From: Alphaproteobacteria bacterium
GTDB lineage: Bacteria; Pseudomonadota; Alphaproteobacteria; Rhizobiales; Hyphomicrobiaceae
Direction: 5' to 3'
Assembly (NCBI GenBank): GCA_024275435.1
Contig: JAJRZC010000254.1
Location: 1 to 36,826 of the forward strand
Length of the DNA: 36,826 nucleotides
Shown here: positions 17,036 to 28,579 of the stretch, in pieces
How positions within the stretch are numbered: position 1 is the first letter of the stretch
How the letters are laid out: the number at the start of each line of letters is the position of its first letter
The notes under the pieces: generated by a model
The model's database searches: none
The model's input: the letters and a program-made list of their open reading frames with translations, nothing else
What the model was told of the DNA's origin: nothing
Position numbers and translations under genes: made by a program

Positions 17036-17947
17036 CTATGGTTTTGTTCCAGCTTCAAGCGAAGCTGCTAACCGCACTCCAAGTCTCCCCAAGTGTACAA
17101 TGATGAACCCGACAATCATCGCACACGCCAGCGAAAACAAAATATAGGCATAGTATTCCACCGCCCACGTGAAAGCCTTAAATGAGCGTCGCAGCAAAGA
17201 AACACTCCGTAACGCACGTTCACCCACTTCACGCATCAACATTTTGACTGTCACGAACTCATTTTCAGAATCAAAATCACCAAGATTGACCCCCAGCGCC
17301 TGGATTTGTCTTTCAAGGTCAAGAATCTGCTTTTCCAGCGCAATCATATCGCTGATTTTCCCCTCACGGCTTTTCAGATCGCTTAACGCAGAGCGCGTTT
17401 TCTCCAGGGAAACCCGTTTGGCCTTCAGTTCGCGATACTCATTGGTCTTGTCCGACTTGTTTATGGTCAGCGCCGAAAGCTCTCCATAGGTCTGTATCGC
17501 CGAAACAAACGGGTCAAACCGGTCAGGGTCAACACCAATGGCAAGCCGCAACAAGCGATGCCCTTTCAGGCCTTCCCGCTGTTCAAATTGAATAAGCGCA
17601 TTCTCTTTGCTTATCAGGGAACGAACACGCACTTCATCATCTTCGAAGCTACGCGTCTTCAGCGCGACACTTGCCACTTTCTCATATTTTTGATCCCCCA
17701 CACCCGGCGCAGTGGCCATGGAGCTGATACCACCCTTCACGCGCCGCCGCTTGGAGGCGTAGTTTTTCACGCTACCCGCAAAATCCTTCCACCCCTGGCT
17801 TAAAAAGCCGCCACCAGAATATGTACCCACAGGCTCACCGTTAGGCGTTACCCAATAGCCGTAGCCAAGCCGGAAGAAAAAAAGCACCAGAAAACCAGCA
17901 ATAAAAACAAGGATGATATTGCGAGCAAGCTTCAGCATCGGCATCAT
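17036..17947 (-). CDS. DUF4349 domain-containing membrane protein
   Basis: A protein of about 303 residues. An N-terminal membrane segment (NIILVFIAGFLVLFFFRLGY) is followed by a periplasmic DUF4349 domain (VASVALKTRSFEDDEVRVRS, LRLAIGVDPDRFDPFVSAIQ). A coiled coil has the family-typical YRELKAKRVSLEKTRSALS and LEKQILDLERQIQALG, and a C-terminal membrane helix follows (YILFSLACAMIVGFIIVHL). DUF4349 proteins resemble the putative stress-linked lipoproteins of other bacteria; function is not established. ATG 17947 is chosen because GAGG sits about 8 bases upstream; a TTG at 17953 is also in frame. Confidence 0.85.
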   Translation of the reverse strand: MMPMLKLARNIILVFIAGFLVLFFFRLGYGYWVTPNGEPVGTYSGGGFLSQGWKDFAGSVKNYASKRRRVKGGISSMATAPGVGDQKYEKVASVALKTRSFEDDEVRVRSLISKENALIQFEQREGLKGHRLLRLAIGVDPDRFDPFVSAIQTYGELSALTINKSDKTNEYRELKAKRVSLEKTRSALSDLKSREGKISDMIALEKQILDLERQIQALGVNLGDFDSENEFVTVKMLMREVGERALRSVSLLRRSFKAFTWAVEYYAYILFSLACAMIVGFIIVHLGRLGVRLAASLEAGTKP

Positions 17948-18140
17948 GGGCAAACCTCATCTTTTTTCAGCCATCTCGGCCCGAAGCCTCACAGCCCAAT
18001 TACGCCGGTTTTACGGCCCATTCCCGGAACCAAACCGAACTGTCAGATAGAAGTCCGCAATTGACCGCAAACACCTAGAAATTCAATGACACCATCTACC
18101 ACTTGCATCTGCCGCCAACGTGCAGCACTATCAGTAATCA

Positions 18141-18254
18141 CCCCAGGGGCGCCGTTGGAAAACGGCTGAGATCGCGTTATTTGGCACCCGTTCACAAAGC
18201 CAGAACCACGCGAGCACCCTTTGAACCTGATCCGGGTCATGCCGGCGAAGGGAC
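18141..18254 (+). promoter_or_regulatory. TPP riboswitch (THI element)
   Basis: Conserved core elements are in order: AGGGGCGCC (18145-18153), GGCTGAGA (18164-18171), ACCCTTTGAACCTGATC (18216-18232), GGGTCATGCC (18234-18243) and GCGAAGGGA (18245-18253). An extended P3 arm is supported by TCGCGT pairing with ACGCGA and TGGC with GCCA. The ribosome site GGGAG (18255-18259) follows the aptamer immediately. There is no T-run hairpin, so thiamine pyrophosphate probably blocks translation rather than transcription. It controls the thioesterase-like gene and, through it, thiC. Confidence 0.95.
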
Positions 18255-18265
18255 GGGAGCAATAC

Positions 18266-20883
<2,618 letters not shown>

Positions 20884-20894
20884 TGAGTCCTTTA

Positions 20895-20924
20895 AGGGGA
20901 GTCTTCTAAGATGGAACCTCCCCT
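20895..20924. terminator. Weak hairpin between thiC and the convergent hydrolase gene
   Basis: AGGGGAG (20895-20901) pairs with CTCCCCT (20918-20924). It lies between two convergent stop codons but lacks a strong T-run on either strand. Confidence 0.35.
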
Positions 20925-20925
20925 C

Positions 20926-21735
20926 TCACATCTTTGCCTCAAGCTCCCCAATCCACGCCGCAATGACATCCATTGAGCCATAGTCTCTGTGATCCGAGTG
21001 ACCCGCCCGCGGGAAAGTCACGAGCTTCACAGGCCCAGTTACCGCAGCAGCAACCGCGCGCCCCATAGAAACAGGTATAACACGATCCATTTCACCATGA
21101 ATAACCAGAATGGGAACATGCACCCGTTCCAGGTGCTTCAATGTTTCGTACCGGTCACGCATGAAATAGCGAGACGGAATGATGGGATAGCAAAGCTCCG
21201 CAACATCAACAATCGATGTGTAAGGCGCATCAAGTATAATCCCAGCGACGGGTTTTTCCGCACCAACCTGCACCGCAACACCTGTCCCAAGAGATTCGCC
21301 ATAAAGAATGATCTTCTCTTTGGGCACACCCTTCCCAACGAGAACTTCATAGGCAAGTTTGGCGTCTTCAACATTGGCGCGCTCTGAAGGGGTGCCCGTT
21401 GAACCCGAGTAACCCCGATAGCTCATTATGAAAATACCAATGCCGCGATCCGTAAAACCACGAATGCGCTCCGCCCGCGCAGCTAGTGAAGCACCATTGC
21501 CGTGAAAATATAAGACGGTCGCACGACCGTCCTTCGCCGGGCCATACCATGAAATAATTTCGTCCCCAGAAGGCGTCTTTATGACCAGTTCATCAACACC
21601 ATGAAGACCCACAACCTCCGGAGCGACGCGCCCGCCTGAAGGTTGATACAGCAGCAATCGCTCAATACGTGTCACACCCCAGATAACAACGAACAGTAAT
21701 GCGACACCAAGAGCGACCGTGAAGACAAGCTGCAT
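20926..21735 (-). CDS. Alpha/beta hydrolase, ABHD13/Bem46-like
   Basis: A 269-residue protein with one N-terminal membrane anchor (LVFTVALGVALLFVVIWGV) and an alpha/beta hydrolase domain. The oxyanion region is VLYFHGNGASLA, and the nucleophile serine sits in YGESLGTG. The acid is probably the Asp in HGEMDRVIPV, and the catalytic histidine the one in FPRAGHSDH. Proteins of this ABHD13/Bem46-like type are membrane-anchored serine hydrolases of unclear substrate. It converges on thiC. Its upstream neighbour on the same strand is the secreted HExxH protein, with about 120 bases between. Confidence 0.9.
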   Translation of the reverse strand: MQLVFTVALGVALLFVVIWGVTRIERLLLYQPSGGRVAPEVVGLHGVDELVIKTPSGDEIISWYGPAKDGRATVLYFHGNGASLAARAERIRGFTDRGIGIFIMSYRGYSGSTGTPSERANVEDAKLAYEVLVGKGVPKEKIILYGESLGTGVAVQVGAEKPVAGIILDAPYTSIVDVAELCYPIIPSRYFMRDRYETLKHLERVHVPILVIHGEMDRVIPVSMGRAVAAAVTGPVKLVTFPRAGHSDHRDYGSMDVIAAWIGELEAKM

Positions 21736-21858
21736 ATGTTGGTTCAGCAGGCTACAACCTGCTCCCTAAAATAACGCGCGACTTCATCAAGAAAATCAGC
21801 ACCGAAAAAATTTAAGTCTTGTTTCCACGATAAAAGTGACGAAAAACAACTGTTGAGA

Positions 21859-22446
21859 CTATTCCCGATCAACAGAATTATCGGCTGTACGCGCAAGTGG
21901 AGAGCGCCACACCCCGCGAACTGAAGCGAAGTTATCATCATCAAAACATTTTAAGAGAAACTTCGCCCTTTCAGGTCCGGGCAAATGTCCATACCGGCTG
22001 CCGCGACTATGTGCAAACCACGGTGCAAACGAGGCAATCTCATCGCGCTTGAACAGACCTTTGTCTCGCCCATCTCGCACCGACATGCAATCTGCTTCGC
22101 GCTCACTATCCATGGTGGTGTTCATCCAATGGCCCATCTTGTGATGCGCACATTCATGTCCATAGAAAAATAACTGAAGTTTTGGTGGAAGCTTTGCGAG
22201 CCGTTCGCGATCCATGATGATATAGGGCATCCGGTTAACGACCCAGGCCCGAGCGACATCTCCAAGATCACTGACACGCATCGTGTGCACCACGCGTCCA
22301 CGATAATCAGAGCATGTCACAAGCATACCCGCTATCCGCGTTTGGTAGCCACCATTGGAAGCCGCGAAAGACGACCCACCCCATCCCAGCATTGCAAGCA
22401 ATGCCAAAACAACGCCCGAGACAATTGTTATCTGCCCAAATCTCAT
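21859..22446 (-). CDS. Secreted HExxH zinc metalloprotease-like protein
   Basis: About 195 residues with a signal peptide (ITIVSGVVLALLAMLGWGG, cleavage near SFAA). A zincin motif HECAH (His97, Glu98, His101) is followed by HWMNTTMDSEREADCMSV, where Glu115 or Glu117 could be the third ligand, as in M48-type gluzincins. Two or more cysteines in the mature part may form a disulphide. It is much shorter than HtpX or BepA and has no membrane helices beyond the signal. ATG 22446 has AAGGAG 9 bases upstream; the in-frame ATG 22464 does not. Protease activity is inferred from the motif alone. Confidence 0.78.
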   Translation of the reverse strand: MRFGQITIVSGVVLALLAMLGWGGSSFAASNGGYQTRIAGMLVTCSDYRGRVVHTMRVSDLGDVARAWVVNRMPYIIMDRERLAKLPPKLQLFFYGHECAHHKMGHWMNTTMDSEREADCMSVRDGRDKGLFKRDEIASFAPWFAHSRGSRYGHLPGPERAKFLLKCFDDDNFASVRGVWRSPLARTADNSVDRE

Positions 22447-22822
22447 CTCTGTCGTCTCCTTCAAACAACAACGTTGAGGGACACACGAACACTAACGTTA
22501 CCTTATTCGAGGGGACCGGGGAAGATTTACCACATGAGATCCTTCACAAATTCTTGTGATATCAGTGGGCATTAAAGTATTTTTGAAAAGACTGCGTTAA
22601 AATTACATCGCAATTGAAATACAAAAAACACCACAACAGCATGGCTTGAAGTAGGGGAAGAAAGACCTTGAAATTAATCACGGGGCAATCATCACAGCCG
22701 CCGACGCACTTTCGCGTCAACGCCCATAATTCCATTGCCCCGAGAAATTAAAACTGTCCCCAAATCCTGAATCTAGCAGATCTGGTAGAACCGACCGAAC
22801 GGATTGCTGATGTTTACTCGCC
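22447..22822. other. Intergenic region with a nested hairpin
   Basis: About 375 bases between two minus-strand genes. No coding frame is convincing. The notable content is a nested inverted repeat at 22681-22742, listed separately. Confidence 0.45.
22681..22742. ncRNA. Candidate structured RNA or nested hairpin
   Basis: CGGGGCAAT (22681-22689) pairs perfectly with ATTGCCCCG (22734-22742), and inside the loop GACGC (22703-22707) pairs with GCGTC (22714-22718). No T-run follows on either strand, so a simple terminator is unlikely. The strand is not known. It lies downstream of the oxidase subunit IV gene on the minus strand. I recognise no known RNA family. Confidence 0.35.
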
Positions 22823-22969
22823 CTAGGGAACGAGGAAATAAAACATACCAGCCAACAGAGCGACAACGCCCACAATAAGTCCAACGCTGGCCTTCAGAAA
22901 GCCTTTGTACGTTCGCATATGCTCGTTGTAGTCCATGTCTTGATGGCCTTTGGACACGTCGACTCCCAT
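22823..22969 (-). CDS. aa3-type cytochrome c oxidase subunit IV
   Basis: A 48-residue protein. The motif DMDYNEHMRTYKGFLK followed by one membrane helix (ASVGLIVGVVALLAGMFYFL) is the signature of the small alphaproteobacterial subunit IV of aa3 oxidases, which sits beside subunits I and III in the inner membrane. The start is supported by AGGAG 7 to 8 bases upstream. The other oxidase genes are not in the window; a detached location for this small subunit is common. Confidence 0.9.
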   Translation of the reverse strand: MGVDVSKGHQDMDYNEHMRTYKGFLKASVGLIVGVVALLAGMFYFLVP

Positions 22970-23157
22970 GGGTATTCTCCTAATTCTTGTTGTTGCTGAT
23001 AATGTCGTATCTTACCACTCAGCGAGTATCAACAATTTCCGCACCTCAAGATGTGTCAATCGACAAACCAAAAATGCCAACCTCATCTTCACCTTGAAAA
23101 GACATCTGAGACATTCCCCAAATATCGGCAAGAAAAACACTGATAACAGGTCACCAC

Positions 23158-23793
23158 ATGTCCCAACGCTCCAAAACCCATCTTAGGTTGCAACAGCTTG
23201 CACTTGCACCCGCACTCATCACAATCCTGATCATAGCGCTCTCGCCACAATCAGCACGCGCCTTAGACGCAAAAAAAGATGAAAAAAACCGACTTTTGAG
23301 TTGCGAAGCCAATATTTGTGGGCTGATTTTGGATAAATCTCCAAAGGACGGCTGGATGACCTGCACCATCGGTAAGACCTGGGGAAAGCGGGATATCAAG
23401 AAAGGCGCCAAGCAAAAAGACATCGGCTGGAAGTTTGGCGATGCACAATGCTCTGTCCATCTCAGGCTAGATCGCGCCGCCGTCTTGGGTGCCCTCAGCA
23501 AACCGAAATATGAAATCCGGTTTCGTCGTCACTACGTCAACTGCCTGGTGGAAAGCGGAAGCGGAGTTGAAGAGGTAAAGGTTGCCTTGGCACCCAAGAT
23601 GAAGTTCAAAAAAGGCCGGGTCAAAAAAGTCTGGATCAACGTCAAGACCGTTGACGCTTCCCCCCTACTCTCGAGCCTCATTTGGACAACCGCAAAATTG
23701 GAGGATGGGTTGGGAATCTTCCACTCGGAAATGGTCGATGAGATAAACGACTTTGTCCACAAGAAGTGTAAGAAGCGTTATGGGGACAAATAG
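23158..23793 (+). CDS. Exported protein of unknown function
   Basis: A 211-residue protein. A signal peptide with hydrophobic core LALAPALITILIIALSPQSA (cleavage near ARA) precedes a basic mature part with five cysteines (LSCEANICGL, WMTCTIG, AQCSVHL, NCLVESG and a terminal KKC), consistent with disulphides in the periplasm. A recurrent short pattern of charged beta strands is seen (YEIRFRRHYVNC, KVWINVKTVD). The ribosome site AGG lies 7 bases upstream of the ATG. No family is recognised and the neighbours are unrelated. Confidence 0.75.
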   Translation: MSQRSKTHLRLQQLALAPALITILIIALSPQSARALDAKKDEKNRLLSCEANICGLILDKSPKDGWMTCTIGKTWGKRDIKKGAKQKDIGWKFGDAQCSVHLRLDRAAVLGALSKPKYEIRFRRHYVNCLVESGSGVEEVKVALAPKMKFKKGRVKKVWINVKTVDASPLLSSLIWTTAKLEDGLGIFHSEMVDEINDFVHKKCKKRYGDK

Positions 23794-24059
23794 TCCAATT
23801 ATGTTGGAGCCCCATGAAAGGCTCCGCACCAATGCAACGGCGCCCAGACTGCCGAAAGAACCAAACAACAAACACATAAAAAACCTAATCAGCAGACCTA
23901 TGATCATCAAAAAATGCGCCCAGCCACATCGTTTGCACAACCCTGCCGTTTACCTTCTCTCCTTAGAAACAAAACGAGCGTTGCGCCAACCAGTCACAGA
24001 TCATACTGTTGACACCTAAGCGCAAGATTCTGCGCCATATAGCATGTTGGAGGCAGCAC

Positions 24060-25094
24060 ATGGGTTCCGAGTTGGAACGATTAGGACGCGAACCCAGCGA
24101 GGGTAAAGTCACCCTCGATAGTTCACAATTCATTGATTACGTAATTTCAAAAGCAACAAACGAAGCGGAAGCTCGAATACACAAAAAAGATACCACACGT
24201 CGCACATCGGAAAGATGGATACTCATAGCCATCGCTTTCATTGCCCTATCGAGCATCACCGCCATCGCTTTTTTTGCTGCGCAAAGTTTCGAACATCGGC
24301 AAGAGGCGAAAATCTCCTCCAGCGTGGCCAGTGCCATGCGCATCGCCAATGCCAACCGAGATGCTGCCGTACGCAATAGCATAGAGCAGGCTGTTGAACG
24401 CGCCACAAAAGAAAAATTCAATGAAAAGATCTCCGCCCTGGCCAAACGTCTCAACGCCCAGATCTCCTACCAACAGCTCCTGGCTCTGACGACTCAACTG
24501 GAAATAAAAGATGCTTTTTCAGACGATGACCGCGAACAGATTCTAAAAGTCCTAGCCGAACTAAAAGAAAATCGCGCCTACGAAAGCAGTCCCGGCTTTG
24601 ATCGAACTTTGACAAAAATAGTCGACAGTTTCACCAGCGCCTATCAGGTCGCAGCCGTTGACCGGCTTGATGACATGTACCGCAATCAGTTAGCAGGTTT
24701 GAAAGATGTGCCACGCTGGATGACCAATCACTTCGGACGCGCGTTGGTTACCTCTCGTGAACTCGGCGAACCCAATTCAAAGCGATGGGAAAGACTTCGT
24801 TTTTATTCCGATGTCACAAAGCAGAATCGCAATCCGGAAATATCCATCTTGTGGGATATTCTCGCCGAATTTACCGGCAATTACGAACGTAAAACGCCCC
24901 AACTCGACACACTTGTCGCTCAAATCGGAAATCTCAACGAGAAAGACCGCGAGATCTTCATGAGATCACTTCTTGAAGAAGGCACCGCTTCGGAACGAGA
25001 ACCTCCAGATATGCGTCGTCTGGCAGCCATCGTGACCAAGTTCATAACTGAATATAAGCAGGAACTTGAAAGCTTTGGACTAGAAACCGAGTAA
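24060..25094 (+). CDS. Single-pass membrane protein with a long helical domain, unknown function
   Basis: About 344 residues. One membrane segment (residues 53-75, ILIAIAFIALSSITAIAFFA) separates a short charged N-terminus from a long helical C-terminal part with an early coiled coil (SIEQAVERATKEKFNEKISA) and many acidic and basic residues. ATG 24060 has GGAGG about 6 bases upstream; a TTG at 24009 is also in frame but lacks support. No catalytic motif is visible. It could be an envelope sensor or scaffold; no family is recognised. Confidence 0.75.
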   Translation: MGSELERLGREPSEGKVTLDSSQFIDYVISKATNEAEARIHKKDTTRRTSERWILIAIAFIALSSITAIAFFAAQSFEHRQEAKISSSVASAMRIANANRDAAVRNSIEQAVERATKEKFNEKISALAKRLNAQISYQQLLALTTQLEIKDAFSDDDREQILKVLAELKENRAYESSPGFDRTLTKIVDSFTSAYQVAAVDRLDDMYRNQLAGLKDVPRWMTNHFGRALVTSRELGEPNSKRWERLRFYSDVTKQNRNPEISILWDILAEFTGNYERKTPQLDTLVAQIGNLNEKDREIFMRSLLEEGTASEREPPDMRRLAAIVTKFITEYKQELESFGLETE

Positions 25095-25250
25095 TCAAAA
25101 AAACGGCGCAAGCCACTGTTCAAAATACATAACAAAATGGGGAAACACTTTTTAGATCATTAAATCACTCTTGACCAAAACCCTCCGGGATGACCAAAAT
25201 CACCAGCATTACCTCCGTTATCTGATTAATAATCATCTTCAAGGTAGACT

Positions 25251-25967
25251 ATGCGCTCAGAGCACCCCATCGTTGTTCTCACCGGCGCAGGATTATCAGC
25301 TGAATCCGGCCTATCAACATTTCGCCACCCAGAAGGCGTTTGGTCGAACTATGACTACAGGGATGTTGCAACCCCTGAAGGCTTCGCTGCCAATCCAGAT
25401 CTCGTTCATGAATTCTACAATCTGCGCCGGCGCAGCTTGAAATCCGTCAAGCCAAACGCCGCGCATCTTTCACTGGCCAAGCTGGAAGCTGCCTATCCCG
25501 GTGACGTTCTCATCGTAACCCAGAATGTCGACAATCTACATGAAGCCGCCGGATCAGAAAATCTCATTCACATGCACGGTCAATTGCTAAAAGCTCTTTG
25601 CTCCAGTTGCAAAAAATCTCACCACTGGGAAGAGGACATGTCACGCACCAGCCAATGTCCTTCCTGCGGTAAAATCGGAAAATTACGCCCCGACGTCGTT
25701 TGGTTTGGAGAAACACCATATGACATGGATCGTATCATAGAAGCACTGAGTAAATGCGCGATGTTTCTTTCCATTGGTACAAGTGGCCACGTCTACCCCG
25801 CAGCCAATTTCGTGAAACTGGCACGCGATGTGGGTGCAAAAACAGTGTAACTCAATCTGGAGCCTTCGCAGCAGGCCACCATATTCGATGAAAGCTTCTT
25901 AGGGCCGGCTACATCCGTTGTAACCTCTTTCGTTGAAAGATTACTCCCCGCAGAAAATCAAGCCTGA
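25251..25967 (+). pseudogene. cobB: Sir2-family NAD-dependent deacylase (CobB type) interrupted by an in-frame stop
   Basis: The frame runs from 25251 to a TAA at 25848-25850 (199 residues) and then stays open to 25967 with perfect family sequence (LNLEPSQQATIFDE, FLGPATSVVTSFVERLL). The stop stands where most sirtuins have Glu (GAKTxELNLEP), so a single change GAA to TAA explains it. All other features are intact: NAD motif GAGLSAESG (12-20), QNVDNLH (91-97), catalytic His109 in HMHG, zinc cysteines 117, 120, 136 and 139, IGTSG (175-179). Tyr56 and Arg59 (FYNLRR) are those that give desuccinylase/demalonylase specificity in CobB/SIRT5. The lost part includes a conserved Asn that contacts NAD. 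A sequencing error, a recent null allele or stop read-through all fit. Confidence 0.85.
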
Positions 25968-25988
25968 AGTAACAACCAAGCCTTCATC

Positions 25989-26306
25989 CTAAAAGTCATC
26001 ATGACAATGATGAAGCTCGTCATCCCGACGGCGAATCTCCCTAGCCACGCGTTGCGCTTTCGCGGTCTTGCACCATTGATAATGACCATCAGACCATCCA
26101 TGCCATCGAAACCCCTTAAAACCACAGCCCTGCGTTAGATTCATTGCCTGTTGTTCCACAGAAATGTGCGCATAGTCTTCACATCTATCGTTCGCCTTGG
26201 CCGATGGAACCAGAGCCAACGTAACAGCCGCCGTGACAACAACAGCAATAAAAAGAGCTTTTAATCGAGCGCCGAAGGTCGTTTCTTTTAATGCCACCTC
26301 TAACAT
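25989..26306 (-). CDS. Small exported protein of unknown function
   Basis: About 105 residues. The signal peptide is LKALFIAVVVTAAVTLALVP with cleavage near SAKA. The mature part has Cys residues and aromatic motifs (NDRCEDYAHISVEQQAMN, GCGFKGFRWHGWSDGHYQWC) and a charged tail (AREIRRRDDELHHCHDD). The AHYQWC-like block recurs in small exported proteins of alphaproteobacteria, but I know no function. ATG 26306 has AGGA about 7 bases upstream, better than the upstream ATG at 26348. It converges on the sirtuin gene, about 20 bases away. Confidence 0.7.
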   Translation of the reverse strand: MLEVALKETTFGARLKALFIAVVVTAAVTLALVPSAKANDRCEDYAHISVEQQAMNLTQGCGFKGFRWHGWSDGHYQWCKTAKAQRVAREIRRRDDELHHCHDDF

Positions 26307-26392
26307 GCTTTTTCCTAACAGATCGTACCAGTTACATTGCGCAAACATGCGTCTGCTGGAAAAACACTAATGTTACTTGGCTTCTCTCCCTG

Positions 26393-27682
26393 TTACCTGC
26401 GGAACACCGCCACAAGCTCCACATGGGCAGCGTAAACAAATTGATCAATGGGCGTTACATTTTGAAGCGAATAGCCACCATCCATCAAAATGCGAGCATC
26501 GCGCGCAAATGTCGCCGGGTTACACGAAACCGCAACGATCACCGGAACTTTTGATTTTGCCAGGTTCTCAACCTGGTGTCTCGCGCCGGTTCGCGGAGGA
26601 TCGAACACAACCAGATCGAACTCTTCAAGTTCTTTCCGCGACAAAGGCTCTTGAAATAAATCCCTGACTTTGGCGTCGATCTGCTTAATGCCCTTGGTAT
26701 GACGCTTAGCCTCTATCAAAGCTTCAATCGCTTGCCGATCCGTATCAAATGCACACACGCGAGCGCGCGTTGACAAGGGAAAAGTGAAAGCACCAAGACC
26801 ACAAAACAGATCCGCAACACGCTTTACCCGCTTCGGCAAAGCCGCAAGTATCAACGCGACCATTTTCTCTTCCGCCTCTTGGCAGGCTTGCAGAAAAACC
26901 CCGGGCTGTGGAACAACCCTGGCCGGACCACAAACAACAATTGGATCAGAAGATTTATAGATCGGATCAAGCCCTACAGACACCCGAACGGCACCCAAAG
27001 TTCCTGCTGACTTTGCCAACCTGGCCATAAGATCACGCGGCATTTTCTTTTTCAGGCCGGCTATTGTGATATCAAGCCCATTTGATGCGCTCAAAACATG
27101 TATTCGTATACCTTCAACCTCGGCATTGTTCTTGGCATCGCGCAACACCGGCTCCAGAAACTTACGCAACCGCGGCACAACCTTGACAATCTTATCAACC
27201 GCCACCGGACATGAAACCATATCTATAACATCACTGTGCCCCTCCCGGTGAAAGCCAAGCAGCACTTCTGCACCTTCCGAATTGCCCGAAGCCCGCCCGC
27301 TACGTTTGAGCGAACTCATGGAAAGAACGACACGCCTGCGCGCATGCTCTCCCACACAAAACACCTCCGAGACATCGGCTTCTATACCGCGATTTGCAAG
27401 CGATGACACAATCCGTTCGCGTTTCCAGTCCAAATATGGAGCTTGATCTATGTGTTGAAAGGCGCACCCACCACACTTGGTGAAATGTGGGCATACAGCG
27501 CTTTTGCGAATACCCGACGCTTGCAAAATTTCCACCAGCCGACCGCGCGAACCAGAAATATCGCAAAGCACCTTTTCGCCCGGCAAAGTATAAGGAACAT
27601 AGATAGCTCCATCAGGCCCATCTGCCACACCGTCCCCGCCAGAACCGATCTTATGTATTTCAAGCTCCACATGCTCACTCAT
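26393..27682 (-). CDS. Class I SAM-dependent RNA methyltransferase, RlmD/TrmA family
   Basis: A 429-residue enzyme that makes 5-methyluridine in RNA, probably in 23S rRNA. An N-terminal TRAM-like domain precedes the 4Fe-4S ligands Cys64, Cys70 and Cys73 (CPHFTKCGGCAFQH) and Cys158. The SAM site is DLFCGLGAFTFPL (291-303), then FDPPRTGA (360-367), and the catalytic Cys387 is in AVSCNPATFARD. It overlaps tlyA by 8 bases at its start (27675-27682), so the two are one transcription unit. The exact uridine target cannot be read from sequence. Confidence 0.93.
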   Translation of the reverse strand: MSEHVELEIHKIGSGGDGVADGPDGAIYVPYTLPGEKVLCDISGSRGRLVEILQASGIRKSAVCPHFTKCGGCAFQHIDQAPYLDWKRERIVSSLANRGIEADVSEVFCVGEHARRRVVLSMSSLKRSGRASGNSEGAEVLLGFHREGHSDVIDMVSCPVAVDKIVKVVPRLRKFLEPVLRDAKNNAEVEGIRIHVLSASNGLDITIAGLKKKMPRDLMARLAKSAGTLGAVRVSVGLDPIYKSSDPIVVCGPARVVPQPGVFLQACQEAEEKMVALILAALPKRVKRVADLFCGLGAFTFPLSTRARVCAFDTDRQAIEALIEAKRHTKGIKQIDAKVRDLFQEPLSRKELEEFDLVVFDPPRTGARHQVENLAKSKVPVIVAVSCNPATFARDARILMDGGYSLQNVTPIDQFVYAAHVELVAVFRR

Positions 27683-28427
27683 TGAGACCCTGACCCGACC
27701 CTAACGTTGCACAGACGAGATATTCGAGATTTCCTTTTTTGCCAGGTATTGGCGAAGCAAGACATCCCTGAACTTTCCAGCCTGCATCTTTTAAAAAACC
27801 GTTCACCAGATCAACTGCCAGTGCGCGGTCCGCTTCATTTTTCACAATACCCCCCTTGCCCAGCGCATCGGGTGTCAGCTCAAACTGAGGCTTGACAAGA
27901 ACGACCATCCAACAACCGGCACCAGCAAGTGAGATGGCTGCAGGCAAAACTTTCCTTAATGATATGAAACTCACATCCGCGCTCAGGGCCGTAAACGTTT
28001 GAGAAAAATCATTTGCTCTCAGATTTCTTGCATCAACCCCCGACATATCCGTTACGCGCGGGTCTTCTTTCAGGTCTTGATGCAGTTGGTCACAGCCCAC
28101 ATCAACGGCAAACACATGCTGCGCTCCCTTTTCCAGCAGAACCTGGGTAAACCCACCCGTTGAAGCACCAATATCAAGCGCCACCCGTTCCCTTATCGGC
28201 AATTCAAAATGCTCAAAAGCCGCAGCAAGTTTTTCGCCACTGCGCGCAACATAGCGATTAACACCCGCCGAGATCGTCAAATCACAATCTTCCAAGACAA
28301 GCATTCCCGCCTTGGTCACCACTGCGCCATCAACGCAAACCTCGCCGCGCTTGATAAGGTCGCGCGCGCGTGCGCGTGAACGCGTTAAACCACGCAAAGC
28401 CATCATCACATCGAGGCGTTGGCGCAC
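27675..28427 (-). CDS. tlyA: TlyA family rRNA methyltransferase/haemolysin-like protein
   Basis: About 250 residues. An N-terminal S4 RNA-binding domain (RGLTRSRARARDLIKRGEVC) is followed by an FtsJ-like methyltransferase core with the SAM motif LDIGASTGGFTQVLLEKGAQ and FAVDVG. TlyA 2'-O-methylates rRNA in some bacteria and is also annotated as haemolysin-like. GTG 28427 is preferred because GGGAGG lies 10 bases upstream and the family starts with a short stretch before RLDV; a TTG at 28433 is an alternative. The gene is divergent from DUF4399 and precedes the RlmD-like gene. Confidence 0.92.
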   Translation of the reverse strand: MRQRLDVMMALRGLTRSRARARDLIKRGEVCVDGAVVTKAGMLVLEDCDLTISAGVNRYVARSGEKLAAAFEHFELPIRERVALDIGASTGGFTQVLLEKGAQHVFAVDVGCDQLHQDLKEDPRVTDMSGVDARNLRANDFSQTFTALSADVSFISLRKVLPAAISLAGAGCWMVVLVKPQFELTPDALGKGGIVKNEADRALAVDLVNGFLKDAGWKVQGCLASPIPGKKGNLEYLVCATLGSGQGLNE

Positions 28428-28579
28428 AATCAAGAAACCTCCCAGAAATAGCAACAAAAACACGATCCAGTGAAAATATGGAATTCGTCTTTGTCTTGAC
28501 GACTTTGTCCCAGTATTGTCTCAGCCAATCAGCAAGACAGCTCGGTGTACGAACACTGATATTTGAAAGGACCATTGAA

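Noticed and set aside
23794-24059. Small frames on both strands between two exported or membrane protein genes
   Set aside because: None has a ribosome site, and no domain pattern is visible.
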